This document shows positions 32,237 to 43,872 of a stretch of 64,000 nt of DNA, in pieces. Where the stretch lies: assembly GCF_026151205.1 (NCBI RefSeq), contig NC_087072.1, forward strand, positions 7,054,084 through 7,118,083, in the 5' to 3' direction. The translations under genes were made by a program, and so were the position numbers. The notes below the pieces were generated by a model. It made no database searches. It worked only from the letters and a program-made list of their open reading frames with translations, and was not told where the DNA came from. Origin of the DNA: Bolinopsis microptera. Its lineage: Eukaryota; Ctenophora; Tentaculata; Lobata; Bolinopsidae. How positions within the stretch are numbered: position 1 is the stretch's first letter; each line of letters starts with the position of its first letter.

Positions 32237-34430
32237 CATGGCAATGTTGCAACCCGGGAGGGGGCTTTGAAGGTTAAAGTACCTATTTGGGAAACATCAA
32301 AAAACGCAAATAATACTTTCGTATGGAACTACAAGGACTCTATAAAGCAACGAAAAAGAACAAAAGATCTTATTTTCGGGATATGCGAGTGGATGCAGTT
32401 GACCCCTCCAGAAGTCTTAGACTTTACTGTGTTCAGTAATGTCGACAGAAGTGTAGTCAGTAAATATTCATGTTATGAGAAGCTATCGCCTGAAGAAAAA
32501 GAAAGTATACTGTTCATGGACGATCTCGAGGGGGAAAATTCAAACTTGTCCCAACGCTTGGAGATTAGCCAGGAAAGTTCACAAGATGGGTTCTGGAAAA
32601 ATCTAATCGGTAAGGCAGTTTCTTGTTTCAGAGGCTCTCAAGACGGTTTGGTTAAGGAAACGTTAATGATGATTTTGTTAGGGATGTGGTGCTACGATGA
32701 CATAAACGACAGAATAAATTTGAAAAAAGTCGACTTGTCCGAGACTATCAAGGATGTGGATTGTCTATTAAGGATATCAAAAATATCAAGAGTCAGTTCA
32801 ATTCAACAGCCTGTATCTTCGTTTGTTGTGGGTGCAACCAAAACTTTACGAATGTTGAATATAGAATTCATAACAAAGAGCCAAAAGTCGGTGCTGACGA
32901 ATAAAAAAAAGAAGCTTTGGATTAATGGCCCGGCGGGGTCCGGGAAAAAAATTGCTTATAATGGGGAAAGTAGTGGAGTTATTGGAGAATTCTGAGGAAA
33001 AAGTAGTTGTCGTGGTCCTTAACGAAACTGTAGCAAAATATTACCAGCAACATTTAGAAACTGCAAATGTCAGCTCCGTCTTGTATGAGTACATTAATGA
33101 AGCAAGTTTTGAAGCAGAAACAGAGTCCAGAGTATTTATTGTACACTACAAAGGAGATTTTGTGAAAGGAAAACTGGAAGTTGATGAATCTTACAGACTC
33201 GAATCAATCACAGCTATATTAAAGACAAATAACCATGTCTTTTTGGACGATTTCCATGGTTTGACAGCTGGAATGGCACGCAACTCAACCGTAGATCTCT
33301 ACAGTATCGTCTTTACTGAGCTCAACTCTAGTTCACCGGGACTATTTTGGGTGACCTACGATATCCTCCAGGATGGATTTTTAACTCAGCATAACCGAAC
33401 CTGCTTTACGATGAGGGAAGTCATGAAAAATGTGAAAGATAAGGAATGTTTCCAGTGTATACCAAATGTGTTAAGGAACAGTCGTCAGATAGCCGACCTG
33501 TTGTCCTCTATTAGGGCGCTGAGATTGGAGAATGAAAGAAAGGAACTTTTAAAATATCATGATGTTAACAGTTTTCGGGGTGTAGCGGACATGGACATGC
33601 CAACTGAGGAGCACTTCAAGACATTTTACATGTACATGGCGCTTGATCAAGAGATTGGGCATTACATTCATGGCCTGAAACCAGTTCTATATCAACTTCT
33701 CACCCTTTGGTCAAACAAACTTGCCATAACAGCCATGGTGAGTGAGATTTTAAAAGCACAACTATCAAAACTTGGTTCTACTGATGTTGCCATTGTGGTT
33801 AATCGAAATATTACTTTTAGTAAGATCGAAAAAGGGGAGGACGATTTAGACTGGAAAGAGGAGTGTGAGAAAACTCTCGGTGGTTTAGATTCTCCATCGC
33901 AGGCCTCTGTTCACAATTTTGATGAGACTTTCTCCGCTGAGTGGCCAGCAGTTATATGCAACGTTGAATTTTCCAGAAGGATGTTTTGTCATGAAAATAA
34001 GGTAACAATGTCTGCTTTAAATGAATTGTCAAATGAAGACGATACCATGGATCAACTTTTATCAAAACTTTACATTACTGTTTCAAGAGCCCGGGTTTAT
34101 TGCTGCCTAATTTTTGTAACGAGAGATTTGAATATGTTTATTCGTCCGAAAATGATGAGGCGAGTAGGTAAATTTAATAATTTTATTGAAAACACCGGAA
34201 AGGCAGCATTGGAATCATTTTGTAAGCTCGAAAGTACCTTGTTAAAACATATGACTAACGAGGGTAACTATATGTGTGAATCTGAGAGTGATAACGAGAT
34301 GTGTATGTATGCAGGCGACTATTGCTCACTATTACATCAAGCTTTTAATCTTACTACACTATCTTCAACTCACCCTGTATATATAAAGCGAGACGATATC
34401 CGTACCATTTTACAGACACCACGGTATTAA
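32237..34430 (+). CDS. superfamily 1 (UvrD/Schlafen-like) helicase-type NTPase with a one-base frameshift
   Basis: Two abutting frames form one protein of about 725 residues. The first (from the stop at 32234 to about 32945) ends in the P-loop LWINGPAGSGKK. Within a run of seven A at about 32943-32949 the frame slips by one, and the second frame continues with KVVELLENSEEKVVVVVLNE. Later motifs are VFLDDFH (Walker B-like), LRNSRQIADLL (as in UvrD-family motif IV) and LYITVSRARVYC (motif VI, with its arginine finger). The N-terminal 225 residues are unrecognised. The first ATG in frame is near 32391, so an upstream exon may be missing. The break could be a sequencing slip in the A-run or a true pseudogene. 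Schlafen and related helicases act on RNA or DNA, often in defence; any such role here is conjecture. Confidence 0.7.
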
Positions 34431-34439
34431 CTTAAACAC

Positions 34440-34682
34440 GACGTTCCGCAAAAACCGTAAAAGATATAAAACTGAAACTTCTTTGACTGGGTCAAAAGCC
34501 TTAATCGCCTTCAAATCAGCATGAAAAAATAAAAAATGTGCCAAGGAATAAGAATTTTAGTGCCCAAAATTTGGACCCCCCGGCCCCCAGTGATGTCAAA
34601 AACACGAATTAAATAGGTAATAATTATTTTAGTCTCTTGAGTCTTGACACCATTTAGGGTTAGACGGGTTCCTGCTAGTATT
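34440..34682 (-). repeat. dispersed repeat C, inverted copy
   Basis: This is the inverse of 7438-7680, with GCAAAAACCGTAAAAGAT, GGACCCCC and TAGACGGGTTCCTGC landmarks. It begins within about 20 bp of the helicase stop codon, so that gene's 3' end may have been cut or capped by the insertion. Confidence 0.7.
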
Positions 34683-35339
34683 AAGTAATTCGGAGTAATT
34701 TGGAGTAATTAATGTATTATCAATATAGTGCTAGCTATCAATAATTTTTCGGTAGTTCGTTGAGAAAATTGATTAATATTATATACATGATTGATGATAT
34801 AGATTATTGATTCTTTAGTGTAGGCTATTTTTACTTTTATATTTAAAGTGAACGATCCATCATTATAATATTTATTGATTTTGTTTGAATATTATATAAT
34901 TATCATAATAAAACTTTACGTAATATCTTATTGAGGCTCATGCCACCGCATCGCAGGTTTATTACCACAACTACTCTTTTAAATTGTATGGTCAATTATA
35001 CTTGATATATTTATTTAATAACTAATAAAAATATGATATATGGACGGTCTCCGTAATATTCTAAAATTTAGAATCTACAATTTTTTTTCGTAAAAATGTC
35101 TCTGTTTCCTCCACTGTAACAATTTAAGAGAATGTAATGCGTCTGACCTAATTTCATTGTTTCACTCAAAACTTACAGAGGTTACAATCTGACAATGAAA
35201 TCGATAATAAATCAGTAATGTAAATTAATTTTGTCAAAATCGTTGTAGGATACCATCATATAGTCAGCTAAAACAGGCAGCTCCAGTTTAATTAGTTGAG
35301 GTATTTACACTGACAGAGTATAAACTGGTATAGACTTAC
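34683..35339. other. AT-rich gap, no gene seen
   Basis: No recognisable frame or repeat. Further 3' exons of the minus-strand gene ending at 35340 could lie here or farther left, but no exon with clear splice sites and coding character was found. Confidence 0.4.
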
Positions 35340-35723
35340 TGTATCAAGTTGCAAGGCTGGAAGGGCTGATAAGCAGTATTTCAAACATTCTGTACCACTT
35401 TTGTCCAGCAGATGCTTTAAGATATACTGTCTTACAGCAGAATTATCGGTTTCTGATATCAGTGTCTTCAGAATACCTGCCAATAATCAAAAACTATCAT
35501 TCAGTAAATTGATCTTAACAATTCGGAAATACGTTGATGGAATTGACGCAAGTACAATTTATAAAAATTTGCAGTTTTATCCAGTTAAGCATTACCTAAA
35601 ACGTTCCCCTATATTTGAGTAATAACTTGGTGGGTACTCACAAAAGCTGGAAGCTGAGTTTTTGGCAATGAAATAAGCCTCAACGTCCACATCTAGTTCT
35701 CTGTTGGAATTATCGTAGAAATC
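35340..35723 (-). CDS. two spliced exons, probably the 3' part of the RNF213-like gene
   Basis: Exon 35642-35723 (after TTGCAG, before GTGAGT) and exon 35340-35476 (after GGCAG, before GTAAGT) join in consistent phase. They encode about 72 residues, ending in a helical stretch with DNSAVRQYILKHLL and KYCLSALPALQL. Phase 0 at the upstream acceptor matches the last exon of the group at 37499. The assignment to the same gene rests on strand, phase and proximity only. If correct, the plus-strand gene at 36197 is nested in a 1.8-kb intron. No stop codon or RING finger was found. Confidence 0.45.
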
Positions 35724-36111
35724 CTGCAATTGTGGTGATTTATAATTCCTATTTTTAGCTTATAATTTATATAATATTGTTGTCGGAATATTGCATCACT
35801 TACTCCACCTTCCAATATTCCAGGTATGTGTGTTCAGGCCTCAAAATTCTAACTTTCAGTTTCAGATGGTGCACTTTGAAATTAACAGTCATTCTACTTT
35901 AATAACGCTTAAATCAGAGAAATTTGAAATAATTCAACATCATGCTGAGAATACTGATGGGTAATAAATAGGACAATGGCTGCCAACCATGACAGTAGAT
36001 TAGTTTCAAATTTTCTCCTATTTAATGATAAATCAGGGAGAGGTACTTATCAATAACCGAAAGTTTGGAGTTATCAAGACAATTATAGCGCAGCTGCAGT
36101 ACAGTGGTATT

Positions 36112-36119
36112 ATAAATAC
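36112..36119 (+). promoter_or_regulatory. TATA box of the secreted-protein gene
   Basis: TATAAATA lies 78 bp upstream of the ATG, which suits a short leader without a 5' intron. Confidence 0.6.
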
Positions 36120-36196
36120 CGTCTAGTAGACAGTAAATTAATAAGTCAAGTTGTTCAATCTTCAATTGAGTTAGGTTTCAAAGTCTTAAATTTAAC

Positions 36197-36967
36197 ATGG
36201 CGATTTTGAGATCTATGGTACTATCCATGGTGGTGATGTCGGTGGCAAGCAAGAAGGCTGCTACTGCTGACCCAGTCGAGGTCAAGAATCTGAAGGACCT
36301 TCTCTTAACTTCAATGCAGAGTATCGTGTCCCTCAACGAGCTCGTCACCGACCTGGCAGACAAAATGGCTCGCTATACAACTTCCATGTCTGACACGAGA
36401 TCATACGTGAAACAGCTGAAAACATCTGTTGTCGAAGCAATCGGTAAACTGTCGAGCTCGTTCAAGGCGACTCAAGAGGACGTGCAACAGACCAAGGTGG
36501 TGGTTGGAGACTTGCAGAAGGACGCGAATCTAACAGCTATCACTGAACAAATCACACAGCTGAAAGAATCGCTGGCGGAGACAAAAGCGGAGTTCGCCGG
36601 AATGAACAAAGAAGTGATGGTAGTGGGAGGTGAGGAGGAAGCAGGAGACGCTAAATGTGTGAAAGTCTGCGCTGGAACCACCGGACGGGACACTACAGAT
36701 TGGGCAGGCTACAGCACACACGGACTAAAACTGACAGTGGACATCAGCAAGTGTGGGTACGTGAAGATCCCCACTATCACCACCTCGGTCGAGGGTAAAG
36801 GTTACCACTGGAGGGCAACCGGCACCTCAGCAGTGTACTCCACCACCACTAAAGGGTTCACCATGTATCTGGAGGGTGGAAGAGAACCTGGACACAACCC
36901 TAAGGGTGGTAAAGCGGAGGAGTGGGAGTGGAATGTGGAGTGGATTGCAGTTGGGTACACTTGTTAG
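36197..36967 (+). CDS. secreted coiled-coil protein with a conserved GYHWRATGTSAVY-type C-terminal domain
   Basis: A 256-residue single-exon protein. Residues 1-24 form a probable signal peptide (MAILRSMVLSMVVMSVAS). Residues about 30-145 are helical and coiled-coil-like, without long hydrophobic segments. Residues about 150-256 are a compact domain starting KVCAGTTGRDTTDWAGY, with CGYVKIPTITTSVEGKGYHW, ATGTSAVY and ending WNVEWIAVGYTC. It has three or four Cys that may pair. Domains of this look (CGF..TP..TSL.G...HW..TGTS.IY...GF) occur at the C-terminus of many uncharacterised invertebrate extracellular proteins; that link is from memory. Coiled-coil trimerisation followed by a recognition domain would suit a lectin-like or matrix protein, but no function is shown. 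The start has good AACATGG context. Confidence 0.82.
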   Translation: MAILRSMVLSMVVMSVASKKAATADPVEVKNLKDLLLTSMQSIVSLNELVTDLADKMARYTTSMSDTRSYVKQLKTSVVEAIGKLSSSFKATQEDVQQTKVVVGDLQKDANLTAITEQITQLKESLAETKAEFAGMNKEVMVVGGEEEAGDAKCVKVCAGTTGRDTTDWAGYSTHGLKLTVDISKCGYVKIPTITTSVEGKGYHWRATGTSAVYSTTTKGFTMYLEGGREPGHNPKGGKAEEWEWNVEWIAVGYTC

Positions 36968-37498
36968 ACTGATATTATTTGTAACTTTTCCAAGTTAATG
37001 AGATATTTTTAGTTTTACTTTGAATCGCATGATATAGATCTGCTGTTTCATTTCAAATGCCCATCAGCAAAATTTCAATGAAAATTAGTGAGTTAACCTT
37101 GTGACAATATTTTCGGTTCAACTGCAATATGATTATACGAGTGTGCATTTTAAATTGACACAAAGTCAGCCATTAGGCATAAACCTGCAGCTACATGCTA
37201 AGGTCCTGGCTAATCTAAAATCTAACCACTAAAAGGCGGGCGCAGTAGAGAACACTTTGTCGGACCAAAGCAACATTCCTTACAGTGACTGTATTCGGGA
37301 GAGTTTCTAGGTGAACCATTCTCTTCTCTTCTTCTTCCTGACAATTTAAACCTTTCTTATGGATTCTATGTTAAACATAGTTCCCCAAATAATGATCTGA
37401 AGTGAATTGTACACTGTAAGAACAATTAAATCAGTGAATTATATCTGAAATAAAAAAAAGATAAGATGAACAGTTTCAAAACTATAGCATATAAATAC

Positions 37499-39003
37499 CT
37501 GATAAACACAAACTAAAGCAGATACGATAGCAGTATTAGAGGGAAGGACTTGACCGATGTCATCGCATATCTTATCAAGCGCTTCTACGTTATACTTTCT
37601 GAAATTGCTTCTATTATCAAGACATTTGTGGACCAATTTTACGATTCGCATTAGATAATTTGTCAAGCTCCTTTTTCGGTTTTGGTAAACAGAGTTAACT
37701 ACAACGCGACGGTCTACAAATCGTATGACTTCTAAAAAATATCCAAAAATAAAAGAAATTGAAGCACAACAAAGCTACTACATCGCATAACTCACCGTAC
37801 AAGACTTCGAAGAAGGACACAAAGTACCTCCACACTCCCAACAACTCTCAGAACCCCTCTGACAATATCCATCAAGTCGGGTAAGATAAGGTCCTTATCT
37901 CTTATCAGTAAAGTTAGATAGTACACCAGTATTCTGTTATCTTGCTGGTAATCCAGCCAAGAGGAGAAGTTACTGAAGCTGGTGTCTTTACCAGATGTAA
38001 TGTCGCTCGCTACCTGTAATAATACAGGTGATTACTGATTATATCTTAAACTTAAATCCCTTGATAGATCTGTTTATATGCCGTAAGATTGGGGCTAATA
38101 ACCAGAGAGTTGAATCATGCAAAATCAGCTGTTGGAAATTACCTTCAAATGTTGAGACAGGTCTGCATTCTTTACTTTACAGAACACGGAACTCATTTCG
38201 CAAAACCACAACAGATGTTCAGTGATCGTCCTGCCCGATTTTATAATGAACCGATGCAAGAGTTACAAAATTCATTCTTTAAATTATGATTTTTATTTGT
38301 GACGTATCCAAAGTGCTGTCAGATGTTTTATATTAATGCTTTTCATACAAAGTTACAACAAAGTCTTCTTGTTATGTATCCTGGGTTTGGACAGGAATCA
38401 GGATATTGCCCGCTTAAAATATTTCCATCGCGTTACATAATACTCAATAAATGTATTTTAAAAGCAACCTGTTTGGGGTTGCTTAAAGAGCTCTAACTTT
38501 AGTCATTCTTACTGACCTGAGGTTGTCACTGATCGTGTCAAAGGCTAGTACTTTAATTTCAGTGTAAAAGGAATACGCGTTACTCCAAGATATTATCTGC
38601 TTACAGCACAGGTCTCCTATTCGTATCTCTACCAGATGTGATACAAAGTTCTTCTTGGTCAACTGTTAATAATGTGGTTACTGGTTACTGGCAAATGGGT
38701 AGCTGTAGGTTACTGCAATATAATAAGCTAACAAGGGTTTTGGCAACATTAATAATCTCTGACGAAGTCACCTGACCCTACATCCTACATCCTACCTGAA
38801 CGGTTTATTAAAGCAATAAAAGTTTGGTAGATATTACTACTTACCTTGACAAGGTCGCCAGCTGTAGCCACAATAGAGGGAGGTAGATTACAGAGATAAG
38901 GAAGTACTTCCCCCCACTTATCCAGTGTCCCCTCTAGCTGTGTTTTCAGGTCATTGTCAGGTTCTGCTCGCTTCAGCACCTGTCTTATTATCAGTACTGC
39001 ACT
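37499..39003 (-). CDS. RNF213-like gene, exons after the AAA core
   Basis: Four exons with clean GT-AG borders: 38845-39003 (S A V L I I R Q V ... DLVK, then GTAAGT), 38513-38662 (LTKKNFVSHLVEIRIGDL, then GTAAGA), 37796-38013 (VASDITSGKDTSFSNFSSW, then GTGAGT) and about 37499-37667 (LTNYLMRIVKLVHKCLD, ending CVYQ). Phases agree: the first three boundaries are phase 0, then phase 2. The acceptor of the last exon has a poor pyrimidine tract, so its start is uncertain. The residues are predicted helical and not family-diagnostic alone; membership comes from continuity with the AAA core upstream. A small exon at about 37278-37340 (EEEEKRMVHLETLP) is possible. Confidence 0.6.
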
Positions 39004-39224
39004 CTGGTAATAATAGAATATGACGTCATATATCTAACTTGAAGGATCATAATTTGACAATATGATATTTGAAATAACAGCCGATTGTAATTGCAATTTA
39101 AATGTGCGAATTTTAAAGCTAAATCAGTTATCTTACATTGAGTTCCATGCTCGATACGTCATGTCACATGACATTGATTGTTTGGCTAATGATATTCGAC
39201 TTGTCGGGCGTGTTAAAACCTTAC

Positions 39225-42200
39225 CGCAATATTCTGGAAGTTTCCCCCTTGTGGGAGAACCCTTTTCCTGATCCATTTGAACAGAGAGAAAGAATCACTG
39301 ACATCAGTTTCTTGCAAATCGGGTTTTGTAGATTCATCAACTGACAAGATACTGTAATTTGAGTGTTCCGTTATGTCTGATTCACTGTCAGAGTGAATAG
39401 CATCTTGATAGCTAACATCAGGAACATTATCTTGTTCAATCTCCACGCCAGATCCAAGAAGATCAAGACAGCACCCCAGCTCCTTAGAAGCGGTTCCCTT
39501 TTGTACCAGTATAAAAAGGGAGATGTCAGGAGTAAGGGGTCGGACTGGTTTGCATTTAACCAGTTCTGAGATCACTCGTCTGGTTGCAGCTGATTTTAGG
39601 GACGAATATCCGTCGCAGACAACAACCCCGTGCTGAAAAAGAGGATCGTTATCTTTAAAGGTTTAAACGTTGGAATATGCACTATGGTTTTCAAAGTTTC
39701 TTAGTGCTAATATATCAAAATGTATAGATAATCCACGTTCAGCAGGTAATATATTAATTCCACGTCATTTTAGTCGAGAAATTAGAATCCAATTCAAATT
39801 GTCACAGCAGAGCAGGTTTAGTTCGAGAGCTTACCTGTAAGGGGCCTCTATTGCAAAGAGAAGACTTAACACTTTCCTTTAAGCACGCCCAGTAACATTG
39901 TAACACCTTTTGTGGTGTAGCAGTGTTGTCTAGCACACTGATATTACAGTTGTAGTCGGTTAGGATACCGTCATTAGTCAGAAGGCTCTGCAGCAATTGT
40001 GGCTGTACGAACTGGGAGCTCAGAACTAATGGTATGTGGGTTTCCAGACTAATCAATGTTAGCAATAGACTTCTGTAGATATCATCTGAATCTGTTGGTA
40101 TTGGTAAATGCCTGCTATATCTTTTGAAAAAAACCTTAGCGACATTGTCCAAAGTGTAGGATAAAAGTATATCGAGTTGCTGTGAAATGTCGTAATGTTT
40201 TGCTACTTCATCGAGAAGGTCATCATTGTTGGTTCCAAACACCATCTCAGTAGCCAGTACCAATACACATCCAGATTTAAGTGATGATTCGTGACCGGTG
40301 TTACTGCTTGTAGGCATCAAAAGATGGCGGTATTTTGAGTAAAACACCTGATCTATCCAGGAGTGAACTTTAGTAAAGTTTATAACGTTTCTATAAGAAA
40401 AAGATTTGTTGTTAAGCAATGTGAACAACAGTCCAGGAATTTCCGTTGGAAGACCAATGCTCGCGAGCAACCCTTTAACAATAACGTGATCCACTTCAAC
40501 AGTTATTAGACAGTGAGAATCGAAACACTCTCTGAGAGATTCGTTCGAAAACTCCACAACAAATCTCACATTTAATGAGCTTAGTTCTCCATCTAAAGTC
40601 TTTTCTGTCACAATTTTCAAGATATTTTGGACATCTTCCCGTCTGCTCAATTGAACAACAATTACAACGATATCAGATTGAGAAGAGGCTTCAGACTGTA
40701 CCAATCTTGCTAACTCAGATACTTCTTGTAGCACGGGATCGTGAGAGATTATCATGCACTGCCTCCCACTCTTCTGGTACAGCATCTTCAAATACTGAAC
40801 CAAGGTGGACTTTCCGGAACCTTCCTTTCCCCATAAAATCACAGGGACGTCAACCTGCATCCTCAATATCATCTGCATCATGAGGACACAGAATCTTGGA
40901 GACATCACTATATTACCATCATCTCCAGGCACCACCACCTCATCTACTTTCTCATCCACTTCCTCAAAACCCAGCATGTTGATTAGAGCACCAGTCACCA
41001 GATGATCCTCATCTTTCTGGAGACGACTGGTAATATCAAGGTGCTTGTAGTAGTGTTCACTACACTCGGAAAGGAGCTTCTGGAGATGAACTTGGCAGGG
41101 GGTTGCAAGGGTGGAGGTACGGTTACACTCTACTTGTTGCTGAAAGTGTTGGTGACTTTAATCGTTTATTATTTAGTGGATCATATTATATTGAATAACG
41201 TTGTTTACTAGAAACACTCGCTTACTTACTATACATAACTAATCATTTTTCATGACTTACTTAACAAGTGCTTAAGATCTTCTAATTCACGTGTGTAAGA
41301 ATACCTACTAATTATACTAATTTATAATTACCCATTGAACAGCAAGTTTGGGGAACACAGAAAACATCTGAGAAGGGTCAAACTGTCCAGAGAACATTCT
41401 TATAACCTGCTCTATCTGATTTGCTATCATCAGCCCCACATTCTTTGTGTAAATATCAAGAAACTTTCCAAAGTTTTCGTTGATATCTGATATCCGTTGG
41501 ATGGTCATCTCCACAACATGGCTTAGCATCTTGACCACATACCACAGTGTTCGAGTTGAAACACCGTTAAAATATTTCATCAAAATGCTAAAAACTTCTT
41601 TATTCTGCAGGACAGTTAAATTGGCAGTGCTGAAAGTGGACAGAGCACTGAATGTATCGGGTGTAGTGTGGTAAGCGTGCAGCACGTGCGCCGCAATCTG
41701 CCATTCCTTTACACGAGATATATCGACTGATACAGAGGTGACTTGAGGAGGGAGGGTTAGTGAGGACGTTATCTCATGGGGGGACCGTGTGTAATACCAC
41801 AATATATCGTGATCTTGATCTAGGTCAAGGTGTGATAATTGATCGGGGGATGTGAGGGTTACCTCGAGGATCAAAGTTTTGAGTCTTCCAGTTGAACTTA
41901 TTAGAGTTTTAAGAGTTTTCTGCAGTTCGGTAGAAGATTCTGTTACGATGTCTGTTATCAGCAGATGTGGCTTAACCACTGAAATCATAATATCAGATTA
42001 TAAAATCGTGAGAAACGAAATCTTCAAAAACTAAATTAAAAACAATCCGAAAACTGAAACATTACCAACTTAATTAACATAAAGCTAAATTACCAGATAG
42101 TAAATGTAGGTCACTAAAATGTGTAGAAGTAGCTGACAGAGTGTTGGTCCTCAAGATCGTTGATATCACTGTTGACTTTCCAGATCCCTGTCGACCACAC

Positions 42201-42338
42201 ACCACAAAAATAGACCTCTGAAATATTTACAGTTATTTTCTGAAGAAAATATAATATATTGTATTTGTGCGTCTAGAAACAAAAATGTCACAAGAAGTCT
42301 CTACAAACCTCACATTCGAGAAATCCATGTTCCATCAT
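39225..42338 (-). CDS. RNF213 (mysterin)-like AAA+ protein, ATPase core
   Basis: Exons: 42309-42338 (MMEHGFLECE), 42094-42217, 41332-41978, 39835-41139 and 39225-39632, all with GT-AG borders and matching phases. The first large exon gives a P-loop, VVCGRQGSGKSTVI. About 350 residues later comes VPVILWGKEGSGKSTLV, followed by the SYRNVINFTKVHSWIDQV block, which fits the SLRDVE..KVF.W element after AAA3 of vertebrate RNF213. Next is a helical segment leading to LETHIPLVLSSQFVQPQLL, where RNF213 has the AAA4 P-loop. Here the P-loop residues are gone. The AAA3 Walker B position reads IVVIVVQLSRRE, without the Asp-Glu pair. The family are giant cytosolic AAA+ ubiquitin ligases acting on lipid droplets and intracellular pathogens. 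No N-terminal arm or RING is visible here, so ligase activity cannot be assumed. Confidence 0.65.
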
Positions 42339-42889
42339 CTAATTTTACTTCTTTTCACAGCATTTGTTCAGACCACGAATTCGACTTTTAAAATACCATC
42401 TCTAGACCCTAAATAAAAGTTTGTTTGAAGAAGAATCTTTCCATGGGATGGCAAGTCCCCATTCATCGCGGCCCGCTAGTTTAACTGGCTACCTACCTAA
42501 GCTATGTGACCTATGTTGATTGTTGAGTTTCGTCAAGACTTGACGGGGCCATCACATTTTCTGACCACCGCACATGACAGTGAAGTAAAGTTTCGCTCGT
42601 TTCGCCAGCACAGCAGAGAGTTCGTATTTGGACTTTGGAGGAGTATATCCCCTGATTGGCGGCTAATCAGGGAGAGACAACATGAACTTGGTGAACTTAT
42701 ATTTAAAGTGCTCGAGATCTTAAATGACATTCAGATGGTAGGGGATCAGATTGCACAATTTAGGTCCCTGAACTGCAAATGGGTTATCAAACAAGGTGAG
42801 GTTTGCTATTGAACTGGCTCTACTTTTTGATGGAATAACTGCTGAATTTCCAAGCCTTTGGCGTGAAATATGGTACAGGTACCATAGTT

Positions 42890-43680
42890 CGAGACGCACG
42901 GAAGTTCGACAAACCCTAAAGTTCGACTTTGTCGAACTTTGGTGCGCTACTTGGACTATAGTTCAACACGCACTGAAGTTCGACAAGACTGTCGATTGTC
43001 GAATCTCAGTTCGCTACCTGAACCGTAGTTCAGGTCGTACTAAAGTTCGACAAGAGAACTGCGATTGGGTAGATAAGATGAATCTTCTAATTTAGATTAG
43101 CTTTCAACTCAGTTTCATTCTCTTTTATTTCATTACGTTTGAATTTAATGATATATTTTCATTGGACAATTATGAGTCACATATAATAAAGTTTGATAAT
43201 GTTAATAGAAACTGTACATGTAATATAAATAATATTTAAAGTCAACAAGCAACCATGGATCCAACACACTTCAAATAATCCATTCTTTCGAAGTCATCAT
43301 AATTTCATAAGTCAGGATAATGTTGTTCAGCCTCCTGTCGTAGTCCTTCCACTTTTTGTGTTGAGGAGGTGGGTGACCAGGAATAAAGGTGATGGTAGAA
43401 GACATGATGTTTGATACTAATGTTGTACCTTCATGGGCTTACATAATAGTATATACCATCTCAGCATACGAGCTTGTTATCCCGACTAAATTCCGATGTA
43501 ATCCCATAGCGTACAGCTACAGTTATATGAGTAGTACCACGAACACCAGCCCTCATGAATACCACATGAACTGTTCGATTACAACGAACTGTTCGATTAC
43601 AAGCAGTAAATGGAGGGAAAATATTATTATTAACTATATTTGTCGAACATCCGTGCGTGTCGAACCACAGTAACAAACAA
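42890..43680. mobile_element. MULE-like non-autonomous element with GTTCGAC termini
   Basis: The left end AGTTCGAGACGCACGGAAG has an inverse counterpart at about 43645-43672 (TTCGACACGCACGGATG read on minus). The left 170 bp is built of alternating GAAGTTCGACA and CGCTACCTGAACCGTAGTT segments. Their layout parallels the TIRs of the MULE at 61171-62535 (CGCTACCTGGATCGTAGTG). The interior has no transposase. Boundaries are approximate and no target duplication was identified. Confidence 0.5.
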
Positions 43681-43872
43681 TGAACAGTGAATCGAATAAA
43701 GAGCAAAAATATGTTAATGAAAATTTCACTGATTGATTAATTATAGTTATATCAGAAATATATAGAACGTCCAGATCATAGCTGGTTTTCCCTTTGAGGA
43801 TTTCCCGATATAAGTTTATATATACATAAGTGCCGAGTCGATTCTTACACAGATGACAGACTGCTGGGCCCA

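Noticed and set aside
32267-32269. Start codon of the helicase-like gene at 32267
   Set aside because: It is TTG. The frame opens after a stop at 32234 with no ATG until about 32391, so the true start is probably an upstream exon or that ATG.
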